Assembly (NCBI GenBank): GCA_029449245.1
Contig: JANATF010000007.1
Location: forward strand, 1,922,001-1,986,000
Direction of reading: 5' to 3'
Origin: Mortierella alpina
Lineage: Eukaryota > Mortierellomycota > Mortierellomycetes > Mortierellales > Mortierellaceae
Length of the DNA: 64,000 bases
Shown one piece after another: positions 38,786 through 49,527 of the stretch. Each line of letters starts with the position of its first letter. The stretch's first letter is position 1. A program made the position numbers and the translations under genes. The notes beneath the pieces are model-generated. The model made no database searches. It saw nothing but the letters and a program-made list of their open reading frames with translations, and was not told where the DNA came from.

Positions 38786-39424
38786 ATGCGCATTGCCTTA
38801 TCAGCTTTGTTGGCAACAGCCTTTCTGGGGAGCTTGGCCACTGCAGATGTACGCCACGCACAGCAAACTCTCTTCCGACTCGAAGCTCGACATGCTGACC
38901 AGCAAAACGGCGAGAGCGTCAACCACCTAGATCACCAGCAAGCCTCTTCACATAAAGAACGTCGAAATCTGCAGCAACAGGTAGCTTTTAGCGCGCCCGC
39001 AGTTCCTATCGCTGAGTGCCAGACTGAACACTGCAAGAGGGATAATCATCACAAGAGGGCTGTGGAGAATGAGGATCCCGAGTTGGCTTTCCACCGCAAG
39101 ATCAGCCGCAAGAGAAAGACAAGGGAGTTGGGTCAAAAGCAGAAAAAGATTGAGAAGCGCGATGTCGCCAAGAAGCATAGCAACAAGAAGGTCACGAAGA
39201 ATGAGGATACCGAGCTCGCGTTCCACCGCAAGATCAGCCGCAAGCGCAAGACAAGGGAGTTGGGTCAGAAGAAGAAAAAGGTTGTGAAGAGAGGTGTTGG
39301 CAAGGAGGGAGTAGATAACAAGCTCAAGAAGAAAGAGGATACCGAGCTCGCGTTCCACCGCAAGATCAGCCGCAAGCGCAAGACGAGAGAACTGGGCCAG
39401 AAGAAGGAAAAGGTGCAGAGGTAG
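38786..39424 (+). CDS. Secreted tandem-repeat protein with dibasic sites (possible Kex2-processed proprotein)
   Basis: 212 residues. Signal peptide MRIALSALLATAFLGSLATA, a Gln/His-rich spacer (21-95), then three repeats with an exact period of 44 residues (132 nt), starting at residues 96, 140 and 184. The core of each repeat is LAFHRKISRKRKTRELGQK. Lys-Arg pairs occur before the first repeat (84-85, 90-91), inside each core (109-110, 153-154, 197-198) and in both linkers (124-125, 168-169), as in proproteins cut by Kex2. Differences between the cores of repeats 2 and 3 are all synonymous. An alternative start at 38670 joins through an intron (38699-38784, GTAAGG...ACAG) and adds ten residues before the signal peptide. 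The core could also act as a nuclear-localisation sequence (KRKTR), so a nuclear-targeted effector is the main alternative. No known family was recognised. Confidence 0.8.
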   Translation: MRIALSALLATAFLGSLATADVRHAQQTLFRLEARHADQQNGESVNHLDHQQASSHKERRNLQQQVAFSAPAVPIAECQTEHCKRDNHHKRAVENEDPELAFHRKISRKRKTRELGQKQKKIEKRDVAKKHSNKKVTKNEDTELAFHRKISRKRKTRELGQKKKKVVKRGVGKEGVDNKLKKKEDTELAFHRKISRKRKTRELGQKKEKVQR

Positions 39425-39792
39425 CAAGAAAAGACTACGCCCGAGAAGTTGGCATCCAACAGACAAGAGCACACGGTCTGGTCATTCGCGCACAGGAGGA
39501 GAAAGAGCCCACGTTCAAAAGCCAGGACAACAAGTACCGCGAATCCACACTCACGAACAAGAGTGCGTAGAAGAAGCACCATGACCAGATACCCGTACTC
39601 GAAAAGAGCTGACAAAATACATCAAGTGAAGGCGTGAATGATTTTGACGGAGTGTGTGGAACAAAAGTTAATGGTCATGAAGCAGCAGCCAGAGGGCTGG
39701 CGACGAGAGGCAACAAGCCACCGGTGTCGAAATATCAGTGTGCTGGTTCAAGCGGATGTTGAAGCTCTCTCTTCTTAAGTGTCTATTCAAAA
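39425..39792. other. Region after the repeat protein, with an in-frame open stretch
   Basis: The repeat protein's frame stays open from 39425 to a TGA at 39635-39637, and a segment resembling a fourth repeat starts at 39467, where the 132-nt period predicts one. The rest (to 39792) is the promoter of the L14 gene, with a CT-rich tract just before its proposed ATG. Confidence 0.45.
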
Positions 39793-41363
39793 ATGGCTGT
39801 ATGTGCACGCACGTGATATGCCTTGGATGCATCAACACCAGCACGACTCCTTCAGGATCCACCCATCGGCACAACATGCCCATCCATCAATCGATCTGAC
39901 CCATCGCGCACCATTCAAACAGCAATCTCCGTCCAGATAGCCCAGGATCACATCACCGCTGCAGGATCCATTGCCAGCTTTTTTTTTCGTCGTCTTAATT
40001 CATGCGAGAAGCTTGGTGATGGACTACGCACACCTTCAGTTGACCCAGAAACGCAGCCTTGTGAAAAAGCAAACGACCTAGTTGCCTGGACGTTACAGTG
40101 GAAGCAGTGTCAATATCAGTTGGAGCGATGAGAGATATCCAGCAGGAACCCTTCATCTCTGGATGTGGATTTGAGCATCTATCCATGACTAGAGCTGATG
40201 AAGACCTTGATCAGTCAAACGTACAAGGACACCATTGTCGCTTCTTGTAACCTGACGGGAACGAATGGCGTTCAACAAATCATCGGCTCCACCTCGCTCT
40301 CACAGGATCCTTCAATCAATCATAAGTGTCACACGTTTTCGGCGTTCCTAACGAAGCTATCGTTTTTTTCTTCTCTTTTGACTGGAACTCTATTAGCGCA
40401 CTCCTACTTTCCAGCGTGTCGTTGAAGTCGGCCGTGTCGTTATGGTCAACTACGGTCCCGATGCCGGCAAGCTTGCCGTCATTGTCGATATCATTGATCA
40501 CAACCGCGTATGTGTGCCTTTTATTGTTCAGCTGCCCTTTATTCACACCGGGATTTGATGAGGGAGAGAGAGAGAGGCGCAGGGATCCAGTCAGGAAGAA
40601 TTCAACAGTGCAAAGGAGTGAGACACAAGAGGCTACTCGATGAGTGCAGCAGGAGGGATCTCATTGTCTTGACCAAAGCACTCTGGACAGATTATCCCCA
40701 GAAGCAGAGTCTGCGATGTTGGCTCATTCGTCCATCCATCCTACCAATCCATCCCACCAACTGGATGTCTGAAAAGTACTCGTCGCAGTCAAATCCTGAC
40801 GGATGACGAAGCAAATACCCCTACGGTCGCTGTGTTTGTGAGCAATGATTGGTGTGGGGATATGCCACTCTAGGACAGTACAGGGCAGAGATCTACATCG
40901 TTACCTTGGATCGACTCTACATATCGGACGACGTTGCTGAAGCGCTCTATTGCAAGCCGAGGGAGAAAAGAGAGGAGAGAGAGAGAGAGGGAGAGCGCAA
41001 TGGAAAAGACAAGTTGGTTTACGTGGTCTCTAACATCGTCTCATTTTGTGGATCTGCTTGTGTTTCTAGGCTCTCGTTGAAGGCCCCACCACCGGCATTG
41101 CCCGCGGTGCCTATGCCTTCCGTCGCTTGACCTTGACCCCCTTGGTCGTCAAGATCCCCCGCAACGCTGGTCAGACCGTTCTCAAGGCTGCCATTGAGAA
41201 GCAGGACCTCGCTGCCTCGTGGGCCAAGACCTCCTGGGCCAAGAAGATTGCTTCCCGTGCCCAGCGTGCTGCCAACACTGACTTTGACCGCTTCAAGCTC
41301 CAGAAGTACAAGAAGCTCCGTCGCGAGATCGTTAACAAGGCTGTCAAGGCTACCAAGGCCTAA
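39793..41363 (+). CDS. RPL14: 60S ribosomal protein L14 (eL14)
   Basis: Exons 40397-40507 and 41070-41363 are certain. They encode [39 protein letters not shown] and the basic tail containing [12 protein letters not shown] and [15 protein letters not shown], all as in eukaryotic L14. The first coding exon is inferred as 39793-39798: ATGGCT followed by a consensus GTATGT donor, preceded by a pyrimidine-rich tract. It joins in phase to give [13 protein letters not shown], 136 residues in all. Tiny first exons and long first introns are common in fungal ribosomal-protein genes. The two introns are 598 and 562 nt, much longer than most in this window. An alternative acceptor at 40414 would drop RTPTFQ. 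Cytosolic large subunit component. Confidence 0.9.
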
Positions 41364-43380
41364 ATGTCCCTTGATGAGTTTTTTCAACCTACTTGTCAAC
41401 GAGAATAAAAGCACTGAGATCTATTGTACTCTTTCCATCTCTGTCGTTTTTTTTTGGCTGGCTTCATTTACCATCAAGATATTTGTGGATTCGTAGTCCA
41501 GACATTGTTTTTTAAGACTATCGGGACAAATAGTGTAGAATGACGTCCGAGGACAGAGGAGCCCTGCACTAGACGTAGAGGAATAAGGTTGCCTGTGAGG
41601 AGCCTGGTCAATGAGGACTACCGTATCTGCTGTTCCTCCAGAGAGGAGGTGAGAAGGGTGCACAGGGTCACAAGCGAAGAATCACCAAGTGACAGCAGGG
41701 AGGAGGTATGTTGTATATGCAAAAATGAGTGAGTTCGCGTCTGTGCCCTCTCTGTGTTGTCTTCACCCTGTTGATGTCTCCTTTGGGCCTCCTTGCGCAT
41801 GGACGTGTTCCATGTTCAAAGCGAATGATGCAACCTTCTTTTTTCGCACACAGCGCCCCAAGCAACACAACAACAAAAGGAACAATTTGACACGCCCCCG
41901 TCTTGCCTGATGTATTCGCTGGTAATCGGTCCAGGGAGAGGGGAGGAGGGCAGATGATTTGTTGTCTTTTGTCTCCCTGCTTGACAATGAGAGAATGGCG
42001 GGATCTGGGTGTGTCGACTGCTGTGGAGAGGATGGGGGCGGGAAAGTGAGCAACGGTCCTCGCAAGTCTCTGATGCGTCCACTCTACAACCACATACTAC
42101 CTGCCTCTGTTCAGAGAGTGATGAGAGACACGAGCCCTGGATCAATTCTCAGAAGAGCCATGCTGCTGGTCTTAATGGCCGCTTACCTTGATCATGATGA
42201 CTGTCACTGTTCGTCAATGATCCCTCCTCCTCCTCTTCCTTCGCGCACTTTTTTTTTTGGACGAGCCACGTTCGGACGTTCCTGAGGATTAGCAGACATT
42301 CTCATGCGCCTCCTCTCTCTTCTCTCAGCAACAATGGACAAACATGCGCGCCCGCAGAAGCAGACGCCAGATATGCAAACGCATTATCGGGATCACCTAT
42401 TGTATGCACACACAGACAAAAACACACACATACGCAGACGTATCAACACCAGACAGACCCGCATATGCATGCATGCATGCGTAAAGACTTGGTCTATTGT
42501 AAATTAGCTTTATGCGAAAGAAAACAATGAGGGCGCGCCTAAAAAAAAAAAGATCCGAATCCAGCACTTTTCTTTATAGTGCTCATGCTCACACTTGGGT
42601 AAACTACTCAACTCACCCAGGTTGTTTTTCGTTTTTGCTGGATGGTACACCCTAAGACCATTTCAATTCCACCACCAAACATCCTTGAGGCTCTTATTCT
42701 ATTCTGCTCTCAATGGCCTGGCTTGAGACAGTCTGTCGTTTTCATTTGTAGTTTCTGTTCAATGTTTATACTGCTGGTCGTTTCTTTGTTTATGGAGAGA
42801 GAAACTCAATGCCGTAACAATGATGACGGCGTAATGGCTTAAAGGCCATGAGTACGTGTCGATGCTACGTAGTCCAACGCTGTGGGCAACCATATGTACT
42901 GCATTAAGCGGTTTATGGAACCTTCAGTGCACACACACAAACACTCCCTGGATACATGGTACCACTGTGATCCCCTTTTTTGCGTTTTGCCCAGTGAATC
43001 ACACAAGAAGGGAGGAAGGGGGGACTCGACGAAGCAGACAGTAGTATAGGGATTGTGAGCCAAAAGGAAGGCGGTTTGCGAAGTGAGAACAGATGATCGC
43101 CCCCTCTCTTTCACTCCCGCCATGCTAAATGCTAGCTGGTTATGACGGCAGGAATGGGGATGAGGCCAAAACTCTACTTTCAACCATGGGGCGGACATGA
43201 GATTTTTAGCCTATGGACTCTGCAAGAAATGGGACTTGCGACCAAATTGCTCTTCTGGCAGCAGCCATTGAGCAATTCAAGCCATGCCATCTAATATATC
43301 CAGGACGGGGGGAGCGCAAATAGGAAAGCTTGATTGCAGACCGACCAGCGCGATGCGCATGCTGGGAGCTGTAGAGAAAG

Positions 43381-43393
43381 AAGAGAGAGAGAG

Positions 43394-43424
<31 letters not shown>

Positions 43425-43440
43425 TTGTGTGTGTGAGAGA
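43381..43440. repeat. GA and GT dinucleotide microsatellite
   Basis: AGAGAGAG followed by about 12 GT units, then GA again. Simple repeat. Confidence 0.9.
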
Positions 43441-43496
43441 GAGTCGAGTGCCCTTGTCGCAAGGTGTCCAGGTGCATCTGGGGTGCAGTGCCAGAC

Positions 43497-43572
43497 TACA
43501 GTACTGAGTGCCGGACTGAGTGCTAGACTGAGTGCCAGACGACTGAATGCTAGACGACTAAATGATTGAGTG
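43497..43572. repeat. Degenerate minisatellite with unit GACTGAGTGC
   Basis: Five to six imperfect copies of a 12-15 bp unit (ACTGAGTGCCGG, ACTGAGTGCTAG, ACTGAGTGCCAG, ACTGAATGCTAG and so on). No coding sense. Confidence 0.75.
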
Positions 43573-43914
43573 CGGGACTTTGAATGCATGTCAACAAGGT
43601 TCTTGCATACACAGACCGACCGACCGCCCGACCGACCGCACACGCAATTCATGCATGGCCAATGGTCCTCGTCTGGATGCTCTCGCCTGTCTCTCGCTCA
43701 CGCTCTCTGCCTGCGCTCAGCTGGGCCTTGTCCGCTCTTTGCGCTCTTCGCACTCTTCACACCCACCCTCGCTTCCTCACACTCTCTTCTCGCACTCTTC
43801 TCGTCCTGCCCTCCTTCTCCTCTTTCCCGCACACCCTTGCACATTCTCCTCATCTTGTTTTCTTGCACTTGCGGCATCCATTACCGAATCCTCTTGCACC
43901 CTGCCTTGCCTCAT

Positions 43915-43930
43915 CCCCCCCCCCCCCCCC
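43915..43930 (+). repeat. Poly(C) run of 16 nt upstream of the RING gene
   Basis: On the sense strand of the downstream RING-H2 gene, about 680 bp before its ATG. Confidence 0.85.
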
Positions 43931-44610
43931 TGTTGGCCGTGCTTGCGAGTCCCTCTTCCTGACCACCTCGCCCCCTCTTCTCGCCCCCCCACACTCAGTC
44001 CTCTTTCTCGTTCTCTCTCTCTTTGGCAGGCATTTTCTCACTCTGTGTCTCCCTTTCTCTCTTTTGCTCCTCCTGCTCTGTCTCCTCTCTCTCTGGCTTG
44101 CACGCACGCAGACACACACACGCACACACACTCTCTCTCTTTCTCACTATTGCCGCCGTGTCGCAGGCCCCTCCTTTTTTTCGTGCGTTCACTGTTCACG
44201 AAAGCAACAAGACCCAAGAACGAAGGGCGGCAAGGTGTGCTGAAGTCCTGTCGCGCACTGCTTTTTGCAGGTTCTACTCTCAGTCGCACCACTGCTCTCC
44301 CTGTTACCCCATGCCCTTGTTACACTCAAAGCCAGCGAGATAAAAACAGCACAAAACGACCACACACACGCCCCCCTCTTTGTCTCTCCTTCTCCCGCTC
44401 TCTCCCTTTTCCTTCCTTCCCTCGCTCCTTCCCTTTTCCCTTTCCCTCACTCTTGCCTTCACCTCGCCTCGCTTGCACTTGCGCCTGAGCCTGGCACAAC
44501 AGACTGCCGCTCCTTGCCCTCGTCTCACACGAAACTCCAACGCGTGAGTGGTGCACAGCGCCCGACTTTCCCTCCACCCAATCTCAGCAACACCGTAATC
44601 GTTTCCGACA

Positions 44611-47600
44611 ATGCAGGTGGAAAGACCAGCGCGAATCAACTCTAGCCGCACGACTGCATCCCCTAAATCAAGCAAGCACAGCAGCAACTCAATTCAGAGC
44701 AGCAACACCCAGGACATCAAAGACTCTGGCCACCCAACCTCAACTGCCCCCATAGCCTCCAACGCAGGCAATTCCAGCGAGGATCACCCAAAGGACTCTA
44801 CTCATCGACGCGCTCAAAAGACATCCATGCGAAGGCGATCGTATCAGCAAGGAGCGTCGCCTCAGAGCGATCAGCGCGGACAAAGTTCTGCCGACGACCA
44901 TGCTTCCGAGTCTATCTCGCCATACGACCAAGAATGCGAATACTCTACCTCCGCCTCTATTACAGCGTCGACAAGAGCATGTCACCGCTCGACGCTGTCG
45001 CGATCAGGAGGAGCAGGCAGCAGTGGGATTGGCGGTAGCGGGGCCAGGCGACGGGCAGGGTGGTCCTCGCCGGATGATCACATGGAGCAACAGCGCCACC
45101 CTGAGCAAGCCTCTCGTGTTACCACACCCTTGACGTCGACCGTAGCACCAACAACAAAGAGAGTCGAGCCGTCGACAACAAGCTACGCAGACAGCAGGAA
45201 CACAAGCCCGAGCCGCGGACGGACACGGACTCTGGGCACAAGCGAGACCTTGCAATCGGAGTCCGGATACACCCGCAGATCATCACAACATGCTCAGGAT
45301 GTAGACCTCGCGAACGGCCGTTATGGGCAGACACGACCAAGCACGGGCACCAACGACTTGGACGGCGACAGCAGCGCCGACGACTGCAATGGCTCAGTCG
45401 AGGGACGGCACACCCAGCCCCCAGCACCGAGAGATGCGGCTGAAGACAAACCTGCGCGTTCCTCGGAGCAGCGCTCGCGACAGCGTTCAGCGACAAACCT
45501 CAGCACAGCCAGTGTTGGAAGCAGACGACCACCTCCATGCCACCATCACCACCACCATCGCCACCACAACCACAACCACAGCATTAGCCATACCAGCCGT
45601 ACCACCCAGAACAGCCCGTCGCCTTCAAGTACTCGTGCTGCCCACAACCACACCCACACTAGAAACTTCTCGTCGCCCTCATTGCTGGATTCGTTCACGT
45701 CCCCAGAACCTATGCTCTCGCCTATCCAATCCTACTTTGGATCCGATCCAAACTCACCCGCCTCGTCCTTCTCGTTACCAAGGCATGATCACTATTCTCG
45801 TCTCTCTGTTGACCAAAGCCTCGACTCCTCCGGTGCCTCCCCCATGGACGGATACCATGGATTTGCCACCCACATCTGGAGTGAGCAGAGCACAACGCCT
45901 GCCCACGCCCTGTCTCACCGATGGACCCGTCGAATGAGCCAACCGGACGTCTATCCTAGTCTCAACAGAAGTATACACCATCTGGCTCAAGAAAACCTCA
46001 GAGCCTCCGTACTTCGTACCTCCAGCGCGGCGCTGCCTAGAACGTTCGCGCCAGCAGCCATAGATCAGCCCTGGGGCGAAGGCATGTCTTCGGTCTCCGC
46101 CGATAGAGAATTCTCCACAGCACCTGACGACATTTATGACGTGGATCATGATTTGGTATCGGGAGAAGATGCGACTCAGGATTCTGCGGACGAGGGCACC
46201 ATGGACGACAGCTATGGAGATTTCGAGTCGACCTATGACCATAATTACGACCACAACCACAACCTTCGCAATTGGGACGAGGACGACGAAATTCACGATG
46301 ACGAGACCTATCCTTATGGATATCAGGTACCGAGCGTCGATGCACAAGCGGATGCCGACATGAATGATCGCGTGGATGAGGACCTGGACTCTGATCAGCA
46401 CTTGGATGAGATCATAGGTTCCTCAAGGCAAGATTTCAGCCACGGTGGCCTTTTAATCCAAAGTGAGATGGATGACATGTCCGAGGAGGAGAGTGAGATG
46501 GTCCACATCCTAGGTTTCGATCGCCAACAAAGTACCTCCATGGCCACGCTTTATGGAAATACGGCCACGACGACCCCTTCAAGCCCGGATTCGGACTCGT
46601 CTCAACAGGCAAGTTCTGATGACACCAACAGATCCACAGTGTCTGATGAGGCCCTCGCGAGGAGACTCCAAGAAGAGGAGTATGCAAGGCTGATGGGTGA
46701 AAGAGTAAGTCTAGTCTCCCCACAACCCTCGTAGACTAGTAATTACAATTTTAAAGGTCTACACCATGACCCACATTGCTAAAATGTCACATTTTCAAAT
46801 GCCCTTTTTCTTTCTTTTGCAGAGATCCATGTCGTCGACTTTGCTCTCGTCCAATGGACTCTTCCGTTCATCGCCCGAATTGCCAAGATGGCCGTCGGAT
46901 TATCGTTCAGCATTGGGGCTGACCTACTCAACAGCCTATCCAGACCGCAGTCGGCATCAATTTGCCACGAGGAGTAACAACAACTCACGAGCAGAGGAGG
47001 AACGTCGGCGCCGAGTTTTCCGAGCCATGACCTCCAGCAGCTCTGGTGGGCGACGGCCAAGCAGTGGAGGAGGTGGTGATTCTGGCCGGTTACGAGGACG
47101 TCCATCGGGTGCTAGGTCCGCGTTTATAGAGTCCCATAGCGCGAGTGCTCGACTTTCAAACCGTACTGCCAGAGGAAGACGATCACGTTCTCCTCCATCT
47201 CATCATCAGCAACATCAGCAACTGCATCATCAAGATCTGCCATCGAGTATGACTAGGACACTGCAGAATACTTCTCGTATTCTTGATCTTCTGGACCGGT
47301 TCACGCAGCGACTGGAGAGGTAAGATGCCGCTTTTCTGCAGGAGCAGAGAAAGAGAGGGATTGCCGGTTTCGAGTGCCCTGTGTTATTGTAGTAGCTAAT
47401 TCTCGATCTTGCATATTTCTAAAACTCAGTGGAATGATGGACCGGATGTGGGGCAACCCAGAGGATTATTTGGTAAGTGTTCTCCCTTTGTCTGCTCATT
47501 TTAGAAGCGGTATCTCACAGCGTCTGCACAAGATTATTAACACCATCACTTGGGCACATTTTTTTTCCCCTTCAGTATGACGATCAAGTGGACGACAGTT

Positions 47601-48060
47601 ATGAGGGGCTCCTGCGGTTAAGTGAGCGGATCGGACTGGCGAAACCAAAGGGTGTAGCGGAACAGACACTACGAGACATGGACAGGCATATCGCGAGTTG
47701 GGATCGCGTCAAGGGAATTAAGGCGACACTACCTTCCACTACAACATCATCGACACCCTTGGCAGATGACTGTCTGGATGAAAAGTAAGACTGTCCGACT
47801 GCCTAGGGGGTTTTGTTTTGGTCTTTTTGCATGGGTGATTCTTAACTGATGATCCGCCTTTTCTTTTTCGAAAAAAAAAAAAAAACAGTTGCACGATCTG
47901 CCTTCAAACGTACAAGTTAGCGGATTTACTTCGAACGCTACCGTGCCGACATGGATTCCACGTCGAATGCATTGACACATGGCTTCAGACAAGCGCGCAG
48001 TGCCCAATCTGTCGGCAGGAAGTGACGGCAGCGGCTGTTGCTTCCATGGAGTGCATTTGA
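44611..48060 (+). CDS. RING-H2 E3 ubiquitin ligase with MIU-like motif
   Basis: Five exons, 44611-46704, 46823-47319, 47430-47472, 47576-47784 and 47889-48060, encode 1004 residues. The first 650 residues are disordered (Ser/Thr/Arg, then a His-rich patch, then an acidic part). Residues 679-694, DEALARRLQEEEYARL, fit the MIU ubiquitin-binding consensus (D..LA..LQ.EE). The C-terminus is a canonical RING-H2 with Cys949, Cys952, Cys967, His969, His972, Cys975, Cys986 and Cys989, including the Trp (DTWL) needed for E2 binding. Between them are conserved-looking helices (RILDLLDRFTQRLERSG, DDSYEGLLRLSERIGLAKPK). No transmembrane segment is seen. The function as an E3 is inferred from the RING; substrates are unknown. 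The third exon is 43 nt. Confidence 0.88.
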
Positions 48061-49527
48061 AGTGTCATTTCTTGTAATGAATAAAAAGGAACGCGTTTTT
48101 TTTAGCATGCAAATCCATTCTTGAGCCTTGCTTGTTATTTCATGTGGAAGATGTAAGCAGATGCATCCTCACTGCCCGCTGTATCATGTCTTGTCATCCT
48201 TCCTGTAAGGTCATCGCCATTATTGTGCCCTCGTCCAGGATTCGCCAAATAGGCGCGTCGTGCCCTGCAGGCTGCAGTGTCCGCCCTGACATCGATCCAA
48301 CGCATAATGCCTTATTTTTCACCAACATGACCAAAATCGGTTCGATCAAGTTAGACGCCTGCGCCTCCGTGAAGTGAAAAATAAACAACGCGACTATTCT
48401 TAAGGCCCGCGGCGCTTGAGGTGTGAAAAAAAAAAAATCGATACTTCCGCTTGTGAGCTGCCCAATGCACGCGTCAGTTTGTCAAATGACCCTTAGATCT
48501 TGCTTTCCCACATGTCTAGGGTCCTAAATGAATGTAGGAACCTGGACACATGCTCGATCGACGTGTCTGTAGGTTTTTTTTTGGAGTTCACTGCGACCTG
48601 GATACACAGTACTACAAAAGGCATACATCATTTCGCTTCGCCTCACATCCAGTGAGGCTGAAGATTCATTGGACCAAGATGAGTGGGGAATAACCAGCTG
48701 CAGGAACTTGCATTCACAATGCGCATCAGCATCAGTACAAAGGCTCTGGCCGGTCCGCGGCTGGTCAACCGGAGATGTCTCAATTCTTGTCTATAGATTC
48801 CCTCCCCCCTCCTCCTCTCCTCCTGAAGGGGAGGCTGAACATGTATATACGTGCCTCTGTGTTTGTCTTTTGGATGCGTCTAGGTCCTGCAGCTTCTATT
48901 TTCGAAACTCAGCAGATAACGCCCGAGTATATTTTGACTAGCCATGTAGGCATGGCCTTGTGCAATGGTGCTGTAAACATCTGAGCCAGGGCTGCACAAA
49001 AATATATGCAATACAGGTTGACTGCAGTGCTACAGTAGTTGGAAGGTGAGTGATAGAATAAAGATCAAGAGAATTATCCGACTGTGAGCAAGAGCGACCA
49101 ATTGAGGAGACGTTTCTTCCCTGAACAGAAACTCTAATACTCTATGGCATTACTACTGTGTACACTCGCAGCCGTAATCCCACGACAGAGAATGCGCGTG
49201 GGGAGAGGAGTTGGAATCTGGTAGGCAATGATTGCACAGAAGTGGGAAAATGTGTACATCAAGGGCCGTATCAACAAAGTCCAGAGTTGCCAAAAAAAAA
49301 AAATTGTTCAATTGGACCTCGGTCAAGCGCAACACTTTTTTTTTTTTTTTGCGTCTTCCCTTTTTTTTTTCTTCGCTTTCGTCTCTTTCTTTCTTTTCGT
49401 TCCTCTCTCTCACGCTCCCCGTCTGGCTCCCCCTCCTGGCATCCACGCACTCCGCCTCCTCTTTATCACTACCACCCCCTCCCTTCCTCCACAATAGACC
49501 ACATCCCTCCCATTCCGCGCGAGGTAC
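48061..49527. promoter_or_regulatory. Spacer between the RING gene and the permease gene
   Basis: 1.47 kb. An AATAAA polyadenylation-type signal follows the RING gene at about 48079. T and CT-rich tracts (49326-49500) precede the permease start. No credible coding sequence. Confidence 0.4.

Larger units (their letters stand above)
41364..44610. other. Large intergenic region (3.2 kb) rich in simple repeats
   Basis: No gene accepted. Contents: an ATGC repeat at 42465-42480, a GA/GT dinucleotide tract at 43381-43440, a GACTGAGTGC minisatellite at 43497-43572, a CCGA repeat at 43616-43638, a C run at 43915-43930, and a CT/CA-rich kilobase (43680-44600) that is probably the promoter and leader of the RING gene. 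A 308-codon ORF in the CT-rich part is an artefact of composition. Confidence 0.5.

Noticed and set aside
42465-42480. ATGC repeat considered as a regulatory palindrome
   Set aside because: Simple 4-nt microsatellite; no associated gene structure.
43562-44488. 308-codon open frame upstream of the RING gene
   Set aside because: Composed almost wholly of Ser, Leu, Pro, Cys and His because of CT/CA-rich DNA; two other frames are open over the same stretch. It is better explained as promoter and leader.
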